From Podochytrium sp. JEL0797 (taxonomy: Eukaryota > Chytridiomycota > Chytridiomycetes > Chytridiales > Chytriomycetaceae), in assembly GCA_027596195.1 (NCBI GenBank), contig JADGJG010000076.1, forward strand, positions 1 to 51,194: 51,194 nt of DNA. The letters run 5' to 3'. Below are positions 1 to 11,214 of this stretch, piece after piece. A program made the translations under genes and the position numbers. Each line of letters begins with the position of its first letter. The first letter of the stretch is position 1. Below the pieces are notes generated by a model. That model made no database searches. It was given only the letters and a program-made list of their open reading frames with translations, and was not told the DNA's origin.

Positions 1-165
1 GTCAAGCGTTCCGCCAAGCCTTCTCAAGCCCCCTCAACCGCCAAGAAGCAAAGGGTCGAGTTTAACAACGTCGACCCTAACAAGCTTGATGCCACTAGTG
101 ACTCAGACGAATCCATCGACCCTTTGGATCCTTCAGATTTCGAACCGTCTCTCTCGAATCTTTGA
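1..165 (+). CDS. C-terminal fragment of an unidentified protein
   Basis: Frame 1 is open from the first base to a TGA at 163-165 (54 residues). The piece starts Lys/Ser/Pro-rich and ends in an acidic Asp/Ser tail (TSDSDESIDPLDPSD). The gene enters from the left edge and no domain is visible in what remains. The composition suits the disordered tail of a nuclear or scaffold protein, but that is inference. A frame-open tail followed by a long region without coding is the only evidence. Confidence 0.5.
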   Translation, partial: VKRSAKPSQAPSTAKKQRVEFNNVDPNKLDATSDSDESIDPLDPSDFEPSLSNL

Positions 166-1302
166 GTAAACAGATTTGCGACCTGGTGGACATTGACCTC
201 CGCTCAAGCCAGCAACGAAATGGTTGCCATGGCTTGGCGCCATTTTATCTGGTGATTTGTGATGGGTAGTTAGTATATTCTGATGGAGGGTGTCAAGAAC
301 ACAGAGAGCATCGAGCTAGGGGGAGTGATTGAAGATACGTAGGCTGCTTGAGTTTTTGGAATCGCCTGTTTCGTGTTAAATTTTGCGTTCGGTTCATCTT
401 GAATGTCGGATGTGGGTGTCATCATTGGCCTTTCTTTTTGCTCTCTCTTGCTCCCTTTATAGAATTGAAATTCAGACCAGACATTCAACCAGGAAATTGA
501 CGGCGAAGCCAATGAAGTTGACAAGTCGTCCTGTACGTGACCTTGTATTATATTTATCGACGGCCACAGCTCGAGCCAATTTTTTCCGCGCGAAGCGACT
601 CGACAAACAAAGCGCAGCGAGCGGGAAATTTACGCCACTCACTTTCTTTTAGGTTTATTATCAAGCTCCGTATCCACAAGATAATCCAATCAACCATCAT
701 TGCACGCGTATTCAGATCATGGAAATGATGGGAGGAGACAAAGGCACTTGTCAATGATATCCAACCAGCCAGGAAGAAGAGTTAGATCAAGGGATTTTTT
801 CATCCAAGCTTTTGGAATTCGCGAAGCCGCGATTGGATCGGTACCGCCGATGTTGTCCTCAATTGAACACCTACAAATTCGCAAAAAGAAGTAAAGTTGA
901 AAGCAGGTTTATATTCAAAAGAATCGACCGAAAAGAAAAACAAGAGAGATAGGAGAGTAAACCAAAAAAGAAAACGTTCGCACCTAAACCACAAAAAAAT
1001 TCGATGGTCAGCAAAACTCCCACATCAAGAAACACAAGAGTGGAGAGAGAGAGCGAGTATGCGTACAAAAATCACAACAATCAAGGAGAGCAAGAGAGAA
1101 AGGAGGTTTGAATCAGTTAGGGGCGAAAGACGTTTGCCATTTTGTTTCAGCACGATAGTCTCTGTTGAACTATACCTAAAATTGAGTGTCATCATTTACA
1201 AACCTCCGTTTCCTTTTTCGATCCCGTCCGTCGATTGTTGTGATTTTGTGGTGTACACGCTTTGAGGGGGGGCGGGGAATGGGGGGATGTTGGATTACAC
1301 AC
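166..1302. other. Intergenic / 3' untranslated stretch
   Basis: No convincing coding potential. Open frames here are short, low-complexity (Arg/Lys/Ser-rich) and begin at random points. It probably holds the 3' UTR of the gene entering from the left and the 3' end of the minus-strand gene that follows. A possible last exon with a stop lies near 1147-1165. Confidence 0.4.
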
Positions 1303-3330
1303 CTTGAGATCCGGATTCGACGGGAAGGAGCGAGAGATTGGCATTCGACGAGGCAGGAGCCTTTTGAAAGAAATAAAACGTGTAAGAATTCCATTCAAAC
1401 TCAAATGCCGTGGAAGGGGAGAGAAATCCATTTTCCGCACGTCTTGCATTATTTCAGAGAAGCCCCGTAGAGCAGTTATCCAACACGAGAGAAGGGCCGA
1501 AGCCCACATCGGAAGACCGTCGTGAAAAAGTGTATAAAGATTGTCATCGTGTAGTAAGACGTGGGAAGTTGCGACGGAGATCCGTCTCGAATGTTGAGTG
1601 GTGGGGGGTGGGATGGAATGTCGAGGCGTTTGCTTACCGATCAATCATGCGCGGGTACCACGGGCTTGTGGACAGACCGTCAACGGAAGCAAGAGTCATC
1701 TGGAGGGAAGCAAATAAGAATCAGTTTCAAAGATTTCATAAAAGAAACAGAAGAGAAGGGAGCGAAGGAGGAATGGAGGGGAGTGTGGTCAGTCGCATAA
1801 ACTACTCTACAATGAATTCAGATATATGCTTGTCTCGAGTTATATTAAGATCATCCTCCCACAGAGGTCCGTCGGGCAAGGCGTGCGTGGGAACGGGGGC
1901 AGGACAGAACAACGACTGGGGTTTCACATACCTTGGTCAACGATGAGGATACCAGCCAAGGCCACGAGGTGCGACAAGCAGGTGTGAATGCTTCTGGAGA
2001 AAGAAGAGCGGGTAAGAATTTTGTGGATCAAACACGGAGTGGAAGGGGAGAGAGGGAATATGCGATTGTTGTGTTTTTCAGATCAGGCCCAAAAAAGTCA
2101 TCATAGGGAAACCCTCCGACTCGTCATCTAAAATAAAAAGTATCATCGCTTCTGAAGGGTCACACACAGGCTCTTTGCATTCGCTCGATGGGGCGGGAGG
2201 GGAGGGGTAAGTGAGGGGCAAAAATACGAACCATCTATGACGGAATCGCTGGCGTTGCGAGACGGACGATACGATTTCGGAATCGTGAAGCAGAATCTGG
2301 AAGGAAGGAAGAATCAGTATCAAGCAAGGAACAAGAAACCGAAACGAAAGTGAGATGGAGAGGTGAGTGGGAGTCAGAAAAAGCATTTATATCGACACGA
2401 ATGGTCAGAACCCAGTGCTCGCTTTGTAAAATACATGAGAGAAGTGTCACCTCCTCCCAGCCATCATGAAAAAACGTGGGGAGGGGAACCAGGGAATGTG
2501 GGGTGCTGGGGTGAGAAACTCACGTTTTTGGATCGATCGAAATCGCCGGTCTGCGGATACAATCTCGAGAGATGCAAGTGTGTGGAATCTGCGTCAAATG
2601 TTGTCAGAACACGGCACAATCGAAACGAGGGAGAGGAAGGGGAGAGGGGGTTGGTTTTGGATCAGAAACAGCCTAGGTTCTCAACATATGTTTTTATCAG
2701 CCGGTAATTCCAGCGTATAAATACGACAATTGTCTCATCCCGTCCAATGATTGTGTGTGTGGGTGCAGGTGTGTGTGGGAGTGTGCGCTCGAGGGTTCAA
2801 GCGGTAAGAGAAAGGAATAAAGCTTACCGAGTAGAGAAGCCAACAAGAGGGTATACAAGTGCAGAATGCACCGGACGGCAGAAGAGTTGATCAACGAGAC
2901 ATGGGACCTGGAAAAAAAGCAAAAAATCAGACAACGCATCCAAAGGCAAACAGAGAGGAAAGGAGAGAAGAAGGAGTGAGTTTTTTGTATCAGAATATTG
3001 GTCGTTTCTCGCTCACGGATAATCGGAGACTCTAGTTTGATAATGAACACATGTGTCATCTCCAAAAAACGGGTTGTCTCCCAAGCGTGATGCCGGTGGG
3101 TGCAAGTGATCACGAGAGACGGAGGAAGAGGTGAATGTGAACGAGCTGGGAGTGAGGCTTACCGGTGATCAGGGCGAGTGTTGGGTGTTTGGCGATGAAA
3201 GAAAAATCGAAAAAAGCAAAAAAAAAATCGACTTTGCCAAAAAAGGCCCGAGGTGTTTCGGGCCCGAGAGTGACCGTGCATATGCCATATTCTCCGTACC
3301 AACCCTTGTATTGATGGGTGATGTTGCATC
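1303..3330 (-). CDS. Probable intron-rich membrane protein gene (partial model)
   Basis: The minus strand carries a series of short segments, each bounded by a pyrimidine-rich CAG acceptor and a GTAAG/GTGAG/GTATG donor. The clearest are 3017-3077, 2828-2907, 1932-1993, 1638-1699 and 1303-1360; further pieces lie near 3163-3330, 2527-2590 and 2230-2300. The exons at 3163, 3017 and 2828 join in phase, giving a Cys-containing stretch with VSDYPP followed by a hydrophobic helix (HLYTLLLASLL). The exon at 1932 reads as another helix (CLSHLVALAGILIV). The pattern (loop with ISD-like motif then TM segments) faintly recalls the Frag1/DRAM/Sfk1 family, but I would not assign it. Start, stop and several middle exons are unresolved. 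Confidence 0.35.
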
Positions 3331-3537
3331 GAGAGCAGCGAAACGATCATGCTCTCTGGTGCAGTTGCAAACGTTGATTGATGGTTCAACGCGTTCCAAC
3401 AACGCGATTCTTGAATCGAATGACTGCGATCAATATTTGTTTGAGAATACTTTGCAATTCACTTGTGCAACCTTGAATTGGTGCCTTGGAAGTGAAACTT
3501 TTGACTTGCAAACAGGCCCCTCCACCCCCCACCCACT

Positions 3538-4782
3538 ATGGACTTCCGCTTCCTGGACATTGAACAAGACGAGTCCATGGCACACGGCACCATCGCCACC
3601 ATCTCCTTCTTCCGTGGCTCTCTCAGCGACACTGCCACCCAACACCTCTCCCATCGCATTGCCCAGATTACCACTGTGAACCCGTGGCTCGTTTCGAGAC
3701 TCGAATGGCGATACCCACACAGTTTCTGGTCTACTCAAGTCTCGCTCACCATTCCAAACAATTCCGAGACGATTCATTCGCGCGCCACAGGAATTCTCAA
3801 ACTCGCAAAGTGGAGTCACACGGCGGAAACCCCAATCGCCACAATCACAGCCTCGATCCAACGCAAACACAAAGAGTCACTCAGTTACCACATGCATCGA
3901 ACCATTCGTGAACGATCCCCGCCGTTCAAAGTGACTCTGTTCGTGAATGAGGCCAACGGCGGGTTCGCGCTTCTCGTCTCAATGTTGCATATCCTTGGAG
4001 ATTCGTACACGTTTTATCGTGTTTATAGTATGTTGAGTTGGGATGTGGATGTGGTTGCGTTGGATCCGGTGCGGAAGGTGGAGGTGTTTTCGAGGGATGC
4101 GGTGGATGCCGTGTTTTCACCGGGGGTTCGACAAGTGGCGAGGCATCCGAAAGTGGTTTTGGGGGTGTGTGTTGCCATGGTCAAACATGTTCTGGGGTGG
4201 ATCTTTTGTCGGAGCGAGAATCGGCGCTTTGTGTCCCGTGTTGTGGATTCGGATTGGATCGCGAAGCAAAAGGAATCGGCAGTTGCGAAAGGACAGTGGG
4301 TGTCGACGAATGATTGTATCGTTTCGTGGTTTTGTCGCGAAGTGGGGTGTAACTTGGGAATCATGGTGGTCAATATGCGGGGAAGAATGGTCGGCATCGA
4401 CAACAGCTTGGCAGGGAATTATGTCACGATGCTGATGCGAAAACCGAGCGAGTTTTCAAGCCCAGTCGATGTGCGGCTGGCTCTCATCAGACAAGAGAAG
4501 GGACATAGCGGGTCGAGCGTCAATCAATTTTTGCCCTGGCGATCAGCAATTCAGGGACTCAAAATCGGGTTCGTCACGAATTGGACGCATTTTTATGACC
4601 GCGATTTGGATCTGGGGGAAGGCGTGGAATTTGTGGGGATGCATCCGTTGACGGCGATTCATGAGTCCATGCCGAGTGGGTTGATTGAGTGTTGTGTGGT
4701 TTATTGTGTGAGGAAGGGGGTGGTTGCTGTTCTTGTGGATGATGGGGTCTCGTTTGGGTTGGAGCGGGAGAAAGTGGAATAA
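3538..4782 (+). CDS. HxxxD-type CoA-dependent acyltransferase-like protein
   Basis: Intronless 414-residue frame with ATG at 3538. Three features point to the chloramphenicol-acetyltransferase/BAHD/condensation superfamily. The catalytic HxxxD motif is HILGD, about His151 to Asp155. A segment VSTNDCIVSWFCRE (about 255-270) matches the conserved STND region of these enzymes. A TNWT...DLDLGEG stretch (about 355) replaces the structural DFGWG motif. Family members transfer acyl groups from CoA or carrier proteins to alcohols or amines. There is no signal peptide or membrane segment, so a cytosolic enzyme is expected. Substrate is unknown. It stands alone between a minus-strand gene and a gene-poor stretch, with no pathway partner beside it. 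Superfamily assignment is fairly safe; subfamily is not. Confidence 0.72.
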   Translation: MDFRFLDIEQDESMAHGTIATISFFRGSLSDTATQHLSHRIAQITTVNPWLVSRLEWRYPHSFWSTQVSLTIPNNSETIHSRATGILKLAKWSHTAETPIATITASIQRKHKESLSYHMHRTIRERSPPFKVTLFVNEANGGFALLVSMLHILGDSYTFYRVYSMLSWDVDVVALDPVRKVEVFSRDAVDAVFSPGVRQVARHPKVVLGVCVAMVKHVLGWIFCRSENRRFVSRVVDSDWIAKQKESAVAKGQWVSTNDCIVSWFCREVGCNLGIMVVNMRGRMVGIDNSLAGNYVTMLMRKPSEFSSPVDVRLALIRQEKGHSGSSVNQFLPWRSAIQGLKIGFVTNWTHFYDRDLDLGEGVEFVGMHPLTAIHESMPSGLIECCVVYCVRKGVVAVLVDDGVSFGLEREKVE

Positions 4783-5503
4783 ATTAAATGAGAAGTTTGG
4801 GAAGCGGTGAGCCACTGGGGTGTGCTTGGAAAATACGTCCGCAAAACAGAAGGGATGTTTCGCTGGCACGGCCATAAATTTTCAAGTTTCATGCATTCCT
4901 TTTGAGTGTTTTTTTCTAAGGCATTGTTTGGAATTCTTATCCTCAACGGGTTTTTGTGGGAAAGGGGAGAAGGAAAAGAGCATCACATTCAATCAAAATT
5001 CGTGCGGTATCACGAGGCCCAATGAATAGAATTCGCATGCTCACAGCTTCAGACATTTGTAGCCTTATCAAAAAAAAATAATCAGGGAGAGGGGCAACGA
5101 AACCTGCAGACAAGTACAATTATCTTTCCAAGAAGGAACAGAAGGAAATTCCAGGCAAGAGCCTATTGTGGTGGGGAATACGGGTGACGCGTTTGGATGG
5201 GGTGTTTGGACTGATATGGGGTGAATCGGGGTTACCGTTTGGTTTGTTTGTCATATTTGTCAAGGGAGAATAAATCGTGAAAACCAACCGAGTGCCGTGT
5301 GCAACAGAGTTCGAGAGACTACCACCAGTTCAACCGAATATAAATCAACAGTTTATTATAACCTGGTGGCGTCCGTTTCAGTCTAGTTTGGCTGGCCCGT
5401 CATAATATGCGGCGGCTTGTGGCGAGACACCCAAAATTGTGAGGGCCCGAAGGGAAGCTCGTGACATAAACCCCCTGCTCGAAACGGCCAACACAGCAAA
5501 GCA
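4783..5503. other. Gene-poor intergenic region
   Basis: No open frame that looks coding on either strand. AT-richer than the neighbouring genes. Presumably the 3' UTR of the acyltransferase gene plus spacer; no repeat or RNA gene was recognised. Confidence 0.4.
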
Positions 5504-6139
5504 CTAAATGAACTTGTTTGAAATCAGCTGGCGGGGGAGTACAATAATAACTTCGCTTGTAACAATACCGCCACTGCCTTGCGGCGAATTTGCTGGGGTT
5601 TCAGAATGAGGGACCCCGCGTTGCGTGAAAGGGCCACTAACAGTGAAGGCCAATCCCAGGTATTCGTTTAGAGAAGAGCCCATCAAATCGAGATCTTGCC
5701 ACGCTTGCACGAATTGGATTGCCGCTCTCACGCTTGTGCGAGCCACCACAAAAATGAACTATCAAGCCGATACGATGATCGAGGGGAGAGGTTTTGTGGA
5801 TTGTAAAACTCTCTATGATTTCCTAAAAGCAATTGATCCATCAAAATGTTTGCACACGTGCAATTTGGCAACTCCACGTGTTCTTACAAACATTTGCCTT
5901 CTTACACCTTTGGTGCTTTTGAAAAGTACCATTGGACCTCTGCGTATGGTACGACGTTTGATGTGGAAATCTTCTGGCCTGGAGGAAATTCGGGGACCCC
6001 GGTTGTTGGACATGCGGTTAGTAGTGTTCGCGTGAATGAAGGGCTCGCGGGTATACGTGTTATTATTGGGTGTATAACGGGTTTGAAGGGACCATGTCTC
6101 AGTCAATTCGTATTGGCAACAGCCAAACCTGCGAGATAA
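5504..6139. other. Possible decayed or spliced gene, unrecognised
   Basis: Three overlapping frames read as protein-like but none is closed into a gene. Minus 5504-5749 includes AIQFVQAWQDLDLMG. Plus 5625-5880 includes YDFLKAIDPSKC. Plus 5846-6139 starts with an ATG and includes FDVEIFWPGGNSGTP. Switching of protein-like sequence between frames suggests a multi-exon gene that I cannot splice, or a frameshifted relic. No family recognised. Confidence 0.25.
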
Positions 6140-6248
6140 AGTGTTGGTGTCAATAAAAGGAAAGGTTGTACTTGGTGTTTTTCGACGTGATCCCGAAATT
6201 TGAATTTTGGCACAGAGAAATTAATTTGTCGGAAAAACTGCCGTAATA

Positions 6249-8786
6249 ATGGATGTGCACAAGTCCGTTCAGGTAACCACGATCAAAGGATCCTCATGAG
6301 TGGAGGAGAGGAGGCAATGAGCATCTGTGATCAACACGGTCGCGACTTGACAGACAACTACGATTGGGTCATCGTTTCCACGCCCACGTTTGACTCACAC
6401 ACTTCTTTACGCTTCGCCAACACCCAGACATACCTCACCAAAATGGTACAAGACGTATCCGGGATGAAGGTCCTTCTCCTCGACAACGAAACGGTAACAC
6501 CCCCCCCCCCCCCCTACCCGTCCTTTCGAAATCGTATTTACCCCACCTCCAAACCAGACCCCGATCGTCTCCACCGTCGTAACCCAATCGCACCTCCTCG
6601 CCCGCGAAGTCTACCTCATTGATCGCATCGAAAACGCCCAGCGCGAGAAAATGAAGCATTTGAAGTGCGTCGTGTTTGTGCGGCCTACTCCCGAGAGTGT
6701 TCAGTGTCTTGTGGAGGAGTTGAGGGATCCGCATTATGGCGATTATTATTTATGTGAGTTTTTGGGGAGGAGGGAAGGAATGGGGGAACTGATTTTCGTT
6801 TTGGGCCGCAGATTTCAGCAACACGATCAAAAAGTCGGCGATCGAGAGACTCGCGGAAGCGGATGAAACTGAATCCGTGCGTGAAGTTCAGGTACAGAAA
6901 AACACCATTGTTTCCCCGCGTTTCAGCCAAACCCTGCCGCTCACGCGCCCCCTCGCAGGAATACTTTGCAGACTTTCTCGCAATCCACAACGACGTCTTC
7001 TCCTTCAACCTCTCGGCCCCAACGAATCCTTTGTATATCGAAAACGCGTCTACATGGGATACCAAGACTTTCTTGCGCACGACGGAAGGGCTTGTGGGGT
7101 TGTTGTTGGCGCTCAAGAAGAAGCCTTTGATTCGTTATGCGAGGAATAGTACGTTGGCGCAGAAATTGGCGGCTGAGGTTTCGGTGAGTGGATGGATTGA
7201 ATACGGGGGGGGGGGCTGGTTCTTGGGTGAGCTGGATGGCCCCAGCTTCGCGCGATTTTCATTTCGGGACCGACCGAGCGCGCATAGCCAAAGCTGAATC
7301 CTTAGATATGTCACTCGATTATTGACGCGTGTAGCCTCCGTATTTGCGAGTGAATGAACTGAATCGAACCAACGCGCGAATTGCTTGCGAAAACGAGCAG
7401 CCATCTTCGAAACAGAATACTCAAATTCCTCAACACCACCCCCCCACAAATAACTGCTAGTACCAAATACAACAAGAAGGCCCCCTCTTCGACTTCCGCA
7501 AACCCGACACCCCACCCATCCTCCTCCTCCTCGACCGCCGCAACGACCCCGTGACCCCGCTTCTCAACCAATGGACGTACCAAGCCATGGTCCACGAACT
7601 CTTTGGCATCCTCCACGGCCGCGTGGACCTCACATCCATCCCGTCCCTCCAAAACAAAGACCTCACCGAAATCGTGTTGAGCCCCGACACAGACGCTTTC
7701 TACAAAAAATGCATGTTTTTGAATCTGGGGGATTTGGGAGCACAAATCAAAGTGTACGTGGATGAGTATCAGGCCAAACACAAGAGCAGTATGAATATCG
7801 AGAGTATCGGGGACATGAAAAAGTTTATGCAAGAGTATCCCGAGTTTCGCAAGTTGAGTGGGAACGTGACGAAGCATGTTACGCTGGTCGGGGAGTTGAG
7901 TCGACGGGTGGAGGTGGAGGGGTTGTTGGAGGCGGGGGAGGTGGAACAGAGTTTGGCGTGTTCGGAGAATCATTCGAATGATTTGAGGGTGAGCGATTTT
8001 TTTTCCTTGCGAGTGAGCTTACAGAGGGCTTGATTTTTTTTTTGCAGACGGTTCAAAAACTTATTGGACAATCCAACATCCCGTTCGAAATGAAGCTCCG
8101 CCTCGTGCTCCTCTACGCGTTGCGATACGAAAAATCCACGTCCAACGCGACCCAATCTCTTATCGAATCACTGCGCAATTGTTCCGATTGCACCGAGAAG
8201 CACTTGTCCCTCGTGGATGGGATTCTCGCGTATGGAGGCTTCGATCGACGGATGGAGGATTTGTTTGCGAATCAGGATATTTTGGCGAGGACAAAGAATG
8301 CGTTCAAGGGGTTGAAGGTGGGCGACTTACTTTTGGCGATGGTGTGGCATGGATTGTGCTCAAATGTTTTGATTTCTGCTCTAGGGCGTCGATAATGTGT
8401 ATACCCAACACACTCCCTTGCTCGTGCAAACTCTTTCTGACATCATTAAGGGCAAAGCCAAGCCCGAAAACTACCCCTTCATTGAAGGCGGAACCAAAGA
8501 CAAGTAAGTCAACGCATTACTGTCCTTCCAAAACTGAAACTCTTTTAGACCGCAAGACTTGATCGTATTCATCATCGGTGGAGCTACCTACGCCGAAGCG
8601 CGTGAAGTGCAAAAACTGAACGCGAGCAACAACGGTGTTCGGATCGTGTTGGGGGGCACGACGGTGCATAATTCGACGAGTTTTCTGAGGGAGGTGTTTG
8701 ATTCTGCGGGGAGGTGGAGAAAGGCGGCGAATAGTGGAGTGGGGGGGAAGGCTGGGGTGAGGGTTAAGACGAGTTCGTTGGATTGA
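6249..8786 (+). CDS. VPS45: VPS45-like Sec1/Munc18 vesicle-fusion protein
   Basis: Nine exons join in phase: 6249-6272, 6428-6493, 6558-6753, 6812-6891, 6959-7183, 7461-7988, 8048-8317, 8385-8503 and 8549-8786. They give 581 residues, close to yeast Vps45 (577). The tiny first exon encodes MDVHKSVQ and joins YLTKMVQDVSGMKVLLLD, the typical Vps45 amino end. LFDFR and LLLLDRRNDPVTPLLNQWTYQAMVHEL are hallmark SM-protein sequence, and the VFIIGGATYAEAR block near the C-terminus is the conserved SM C-terminal motif. Vps45 binds an endosomal syntaxin (Tlg2/syntaxin-16 type) and supports SNARE assembly at TGN/endosomes. Intron 2 begins with a run of 14 C. The gene is single and complete; distinction from VPS33 and SLY1 rests on the N-terminus. 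Confidence 0.9.
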
Positions 8787-8928
8787 GATTCTTTTGTTGA
8801 GGGTTCAATTTCTACAGCATAAATATTTATTGTTTTGAACTTTGCGGAACTGAACCTCAAGAGAAATTTTCGGAATTGCGAAAGTCGCATGCCCAGCCAA
8901 GAAAATTTTCAACCCACGAAACCGAACG

Positions 8929-10622
8929 ATGCTCACGCAATGTGTTCTGCTCCTCCTCAGTCTCCTCACGATGCTCCTTGCGATCGTGACAGTTCCCGGC
9001 CAAGACGACCTCACCTCAACCAACGTGCGGTCACTGATCGCATTCAACTTGGCAACGTGGGGCGACTTTACATTCACGACATCAGTGCTGCTGAGTGTCA
9101 TTTCGACGCTGCAAGGCATAACTGTTTCATGCTGTGCGGCCGTGTTTCTGCAGCACTTTGCGCGTGTTTTGATGCAAAACAGCGGCGCTGTCACCTTTGC
9201 GACCCTCGATGTTGTGATGCAAAGCGATTATTTGCAGTTGGCAAGGCAGCTTCGAAAGGGGCCGAATGCGAATATTGTCTTGTTGGGTGTGCTATCACTG
9301 GCCGCTTTGTGTCTTGTGCAGGGGGGTCATTTCGCGATCCAGGTTGACGACTTTTCATATTTTTGTTTTGATTTGACAGCTAATAGGGTACAAAATAGAG
9401 TTTCGCCTACGATTCCCCCTTCTCAAGCCTCAGCCCCTACTCAGCCAACATTCTCTTCAAAAACACCTCCTCCATCGACCCAACCCTCCTCACTCCCTCC
9501 ACCACCTCCACCACCGCCGCCCCCTCCGACGACCTCTTCATCTACTTTAGCGAATCCATGCTCACTGTCGCCAATGACTGCGTGAATGGCGTTTGTGGCG
9601 CAAAATCTATCTCGCCTTCTCCATTGATTACCTGCGCTGATGCCAACGCGACGGCTTGCACGCACGCTGTGCCGATTTATACGGATTACGACGTACAGTG
9701 TGTTTCCACTGTTTCCGCCACTCCCGCGGGCACACAACCATTCCACTGCGAAATAGATCCCTTCACCCCACCGCTGTCCATGGGGAAATACACCACCATT
9801 CCCAACGTCCAATGGAACGTGTACATGAAACAACCCGACTCGAAAACCCTCCTTCACGTCAATTGCACACTCTACGCCGCGCGATCGATTCGTGTCGAAA
9901 ATTCCGTAACGGGAACTGTTGAAATACGCGACAGAGTCGTTTACAACGCGTTGCCCATGAGTCAATACGCTGGATCCACATTCGACCCGGCATTTGTCAC
10001 GCAGCAGAACTGTTCGAACCTCCCCGCACCGCTGTGCATGTTGTTTCTCGTGGGACAGGTCCTCAACGCGCCGTGGTCGGGTACGAGTCAGGATAAGAGG
10101 CAGAATGATACAGCTGGGTGGGGGTTGAGTACACTTACGATTCCGATTCGGAAAACGGGGATGCAGTCCGTGCAGGCCGTGGCACGGGATCTTGAGACGT
10201 ATATGAAGTTCTTTTTTGAGACGGTTGTGAAACGGATGATGGCGGTTCATGATGAGGGTGCGTCGGTACGGGACACGTGTGTGGAGTGTGCGTTCATGCC
10301 GGCAAGTGTGACTCAAAAGTCGCGGTTGCTCGCGTTCGTCATTTGTGTCAACACGTTCGGGGCTGCGCTGATGATTGCCTCGATCGTAATGGGTTTCAAA
10401 ACGGGAGTCGCGTATGAATCTTTTACGGCCGTCGAGGTGGCGCGGTTGCCTGTGCAGAGTGGGGATGTGAAGAGTGCAGTGGAGCGGTCGATTGGGGATG
10501 AGGGGGTGCAGTTTGAGGTTGGAATTGAGGTTGAGGTGGGGTCTTTGGGGAGGAAGGGTGTGAGGGTGTATGGGAGTGAGGTGGGGGATTCTGAGTTGAT
10601 TCCGTTGAAGAGTTATGCATAA
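8929..10622 (+). CDS. Orphan membrane protein with Cys-containing ectodomain
   Basis: Two exons, 8929-9342 and 9399-10622, join in phase 0 across a 56-bp intron and give 545 residues. The amino end is a hydrophobic anchor (LLLLSLLTMLLAIV) followed by two more hydrophobic stretches (SVLLSVISTL, NIVLLGVLSLAALCLV). A Thr/Ser/Pro-rich linker follows. The central region of about 250 residues has many Cys and several N-glycosylation sequons and looks extracellular. A final helix (LLAFVICVNTFGAALMIASIV) precedes a 75-residue acidic/Val-rich tail. I do not recognise the family. A scrap of a second copy lies at 18899-19086, so the gene has been duplicated. Donor GTTGAC is weak, but only this splice keeps the frame. 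Confidence 0.65.
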
Positions 10623-10683
10623 ATATTTCTTGGTTGCTACGCGCAGGTAGATCTTTGGTTTAGCACATTTTCTGTATTTGCTA

Positions 10684-11058
10684 TCACTTGGGTCCGAAAG
10701 CAAGCTCGATGAATAGACCCTTGAAATGATGATTCCCTTCTCCCCACCCTTCGCCTCCCCACACCTCCCATATTATCGTAGGTCTTGGCAGAACATCATG
10801 TCGCCTCACTGACACTTTCCGAAGGTTCTTGAGTTCGCCATCAGCCCCATCTGAAGCGTCTCGAAGTCCCTGGCTGGGTATTTGGGTTTCAAAGAAGTCT
10901 GCCTTTCGCATTTTTCTTCCGGCAGAATCCAATTTCGCCTCCAAGAACTGTCAGCAAACTCGCTGCAAGTTCGTCTCGTGAATTCAAGTGTGATTGGGTA
11001 CAGTCTCACTGTTGCTAATAGGACTGTTTCTTACCTGTGAGCAAAAAAATATCGCCAT
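10684..11058 (-). CDS. Small hypothetical protein, weak
   Basis: Exon 11035-11058 (MAIFFCSQ) joins exon 10684-10947 through GTAAGA...GACAG without breaking frame, giving 95 residues. The reading frame upstream of this ATG stays open and encodes a hydrophobic run (FKILIAVAMAIFF), so the gene may be longer with a membrane anchor. The body is basic then ends Trp/Gly-rich (IWEVWGGEGWGEG). No family recognised. It sits just downstream of hutH on the same strand. Confidence 0.3.
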
Positions 11059-11214
11059 CGCGACAGCAATTAGTATTTTGAAACCGCGTTCAACAACTGA
11101 GATGGATTCCTTGGTAGTTTGGACTGCGCGTTGTTGGATCCATTCGAATACTCATTGACTTTTTACTTTTATTCAAACGGAAACACGTCCACAACACAAG
11201 TAATTCTCATAAAC

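Noticed and set aside
6494..6515. Run of 14 C as a possible sequencing error or frameshift in VPS45
   Set aside because: It lies at the start of an intron just after the GTAACA donor, so it does not affect the protein.
9441..10703. 420-residue open frame on the minus strand
   Set aside because: It is the antisense shadow of the orphan membrane gene; it is His/Arg/Pro-rich and Gly-run-rich with no start context or family resemblance.
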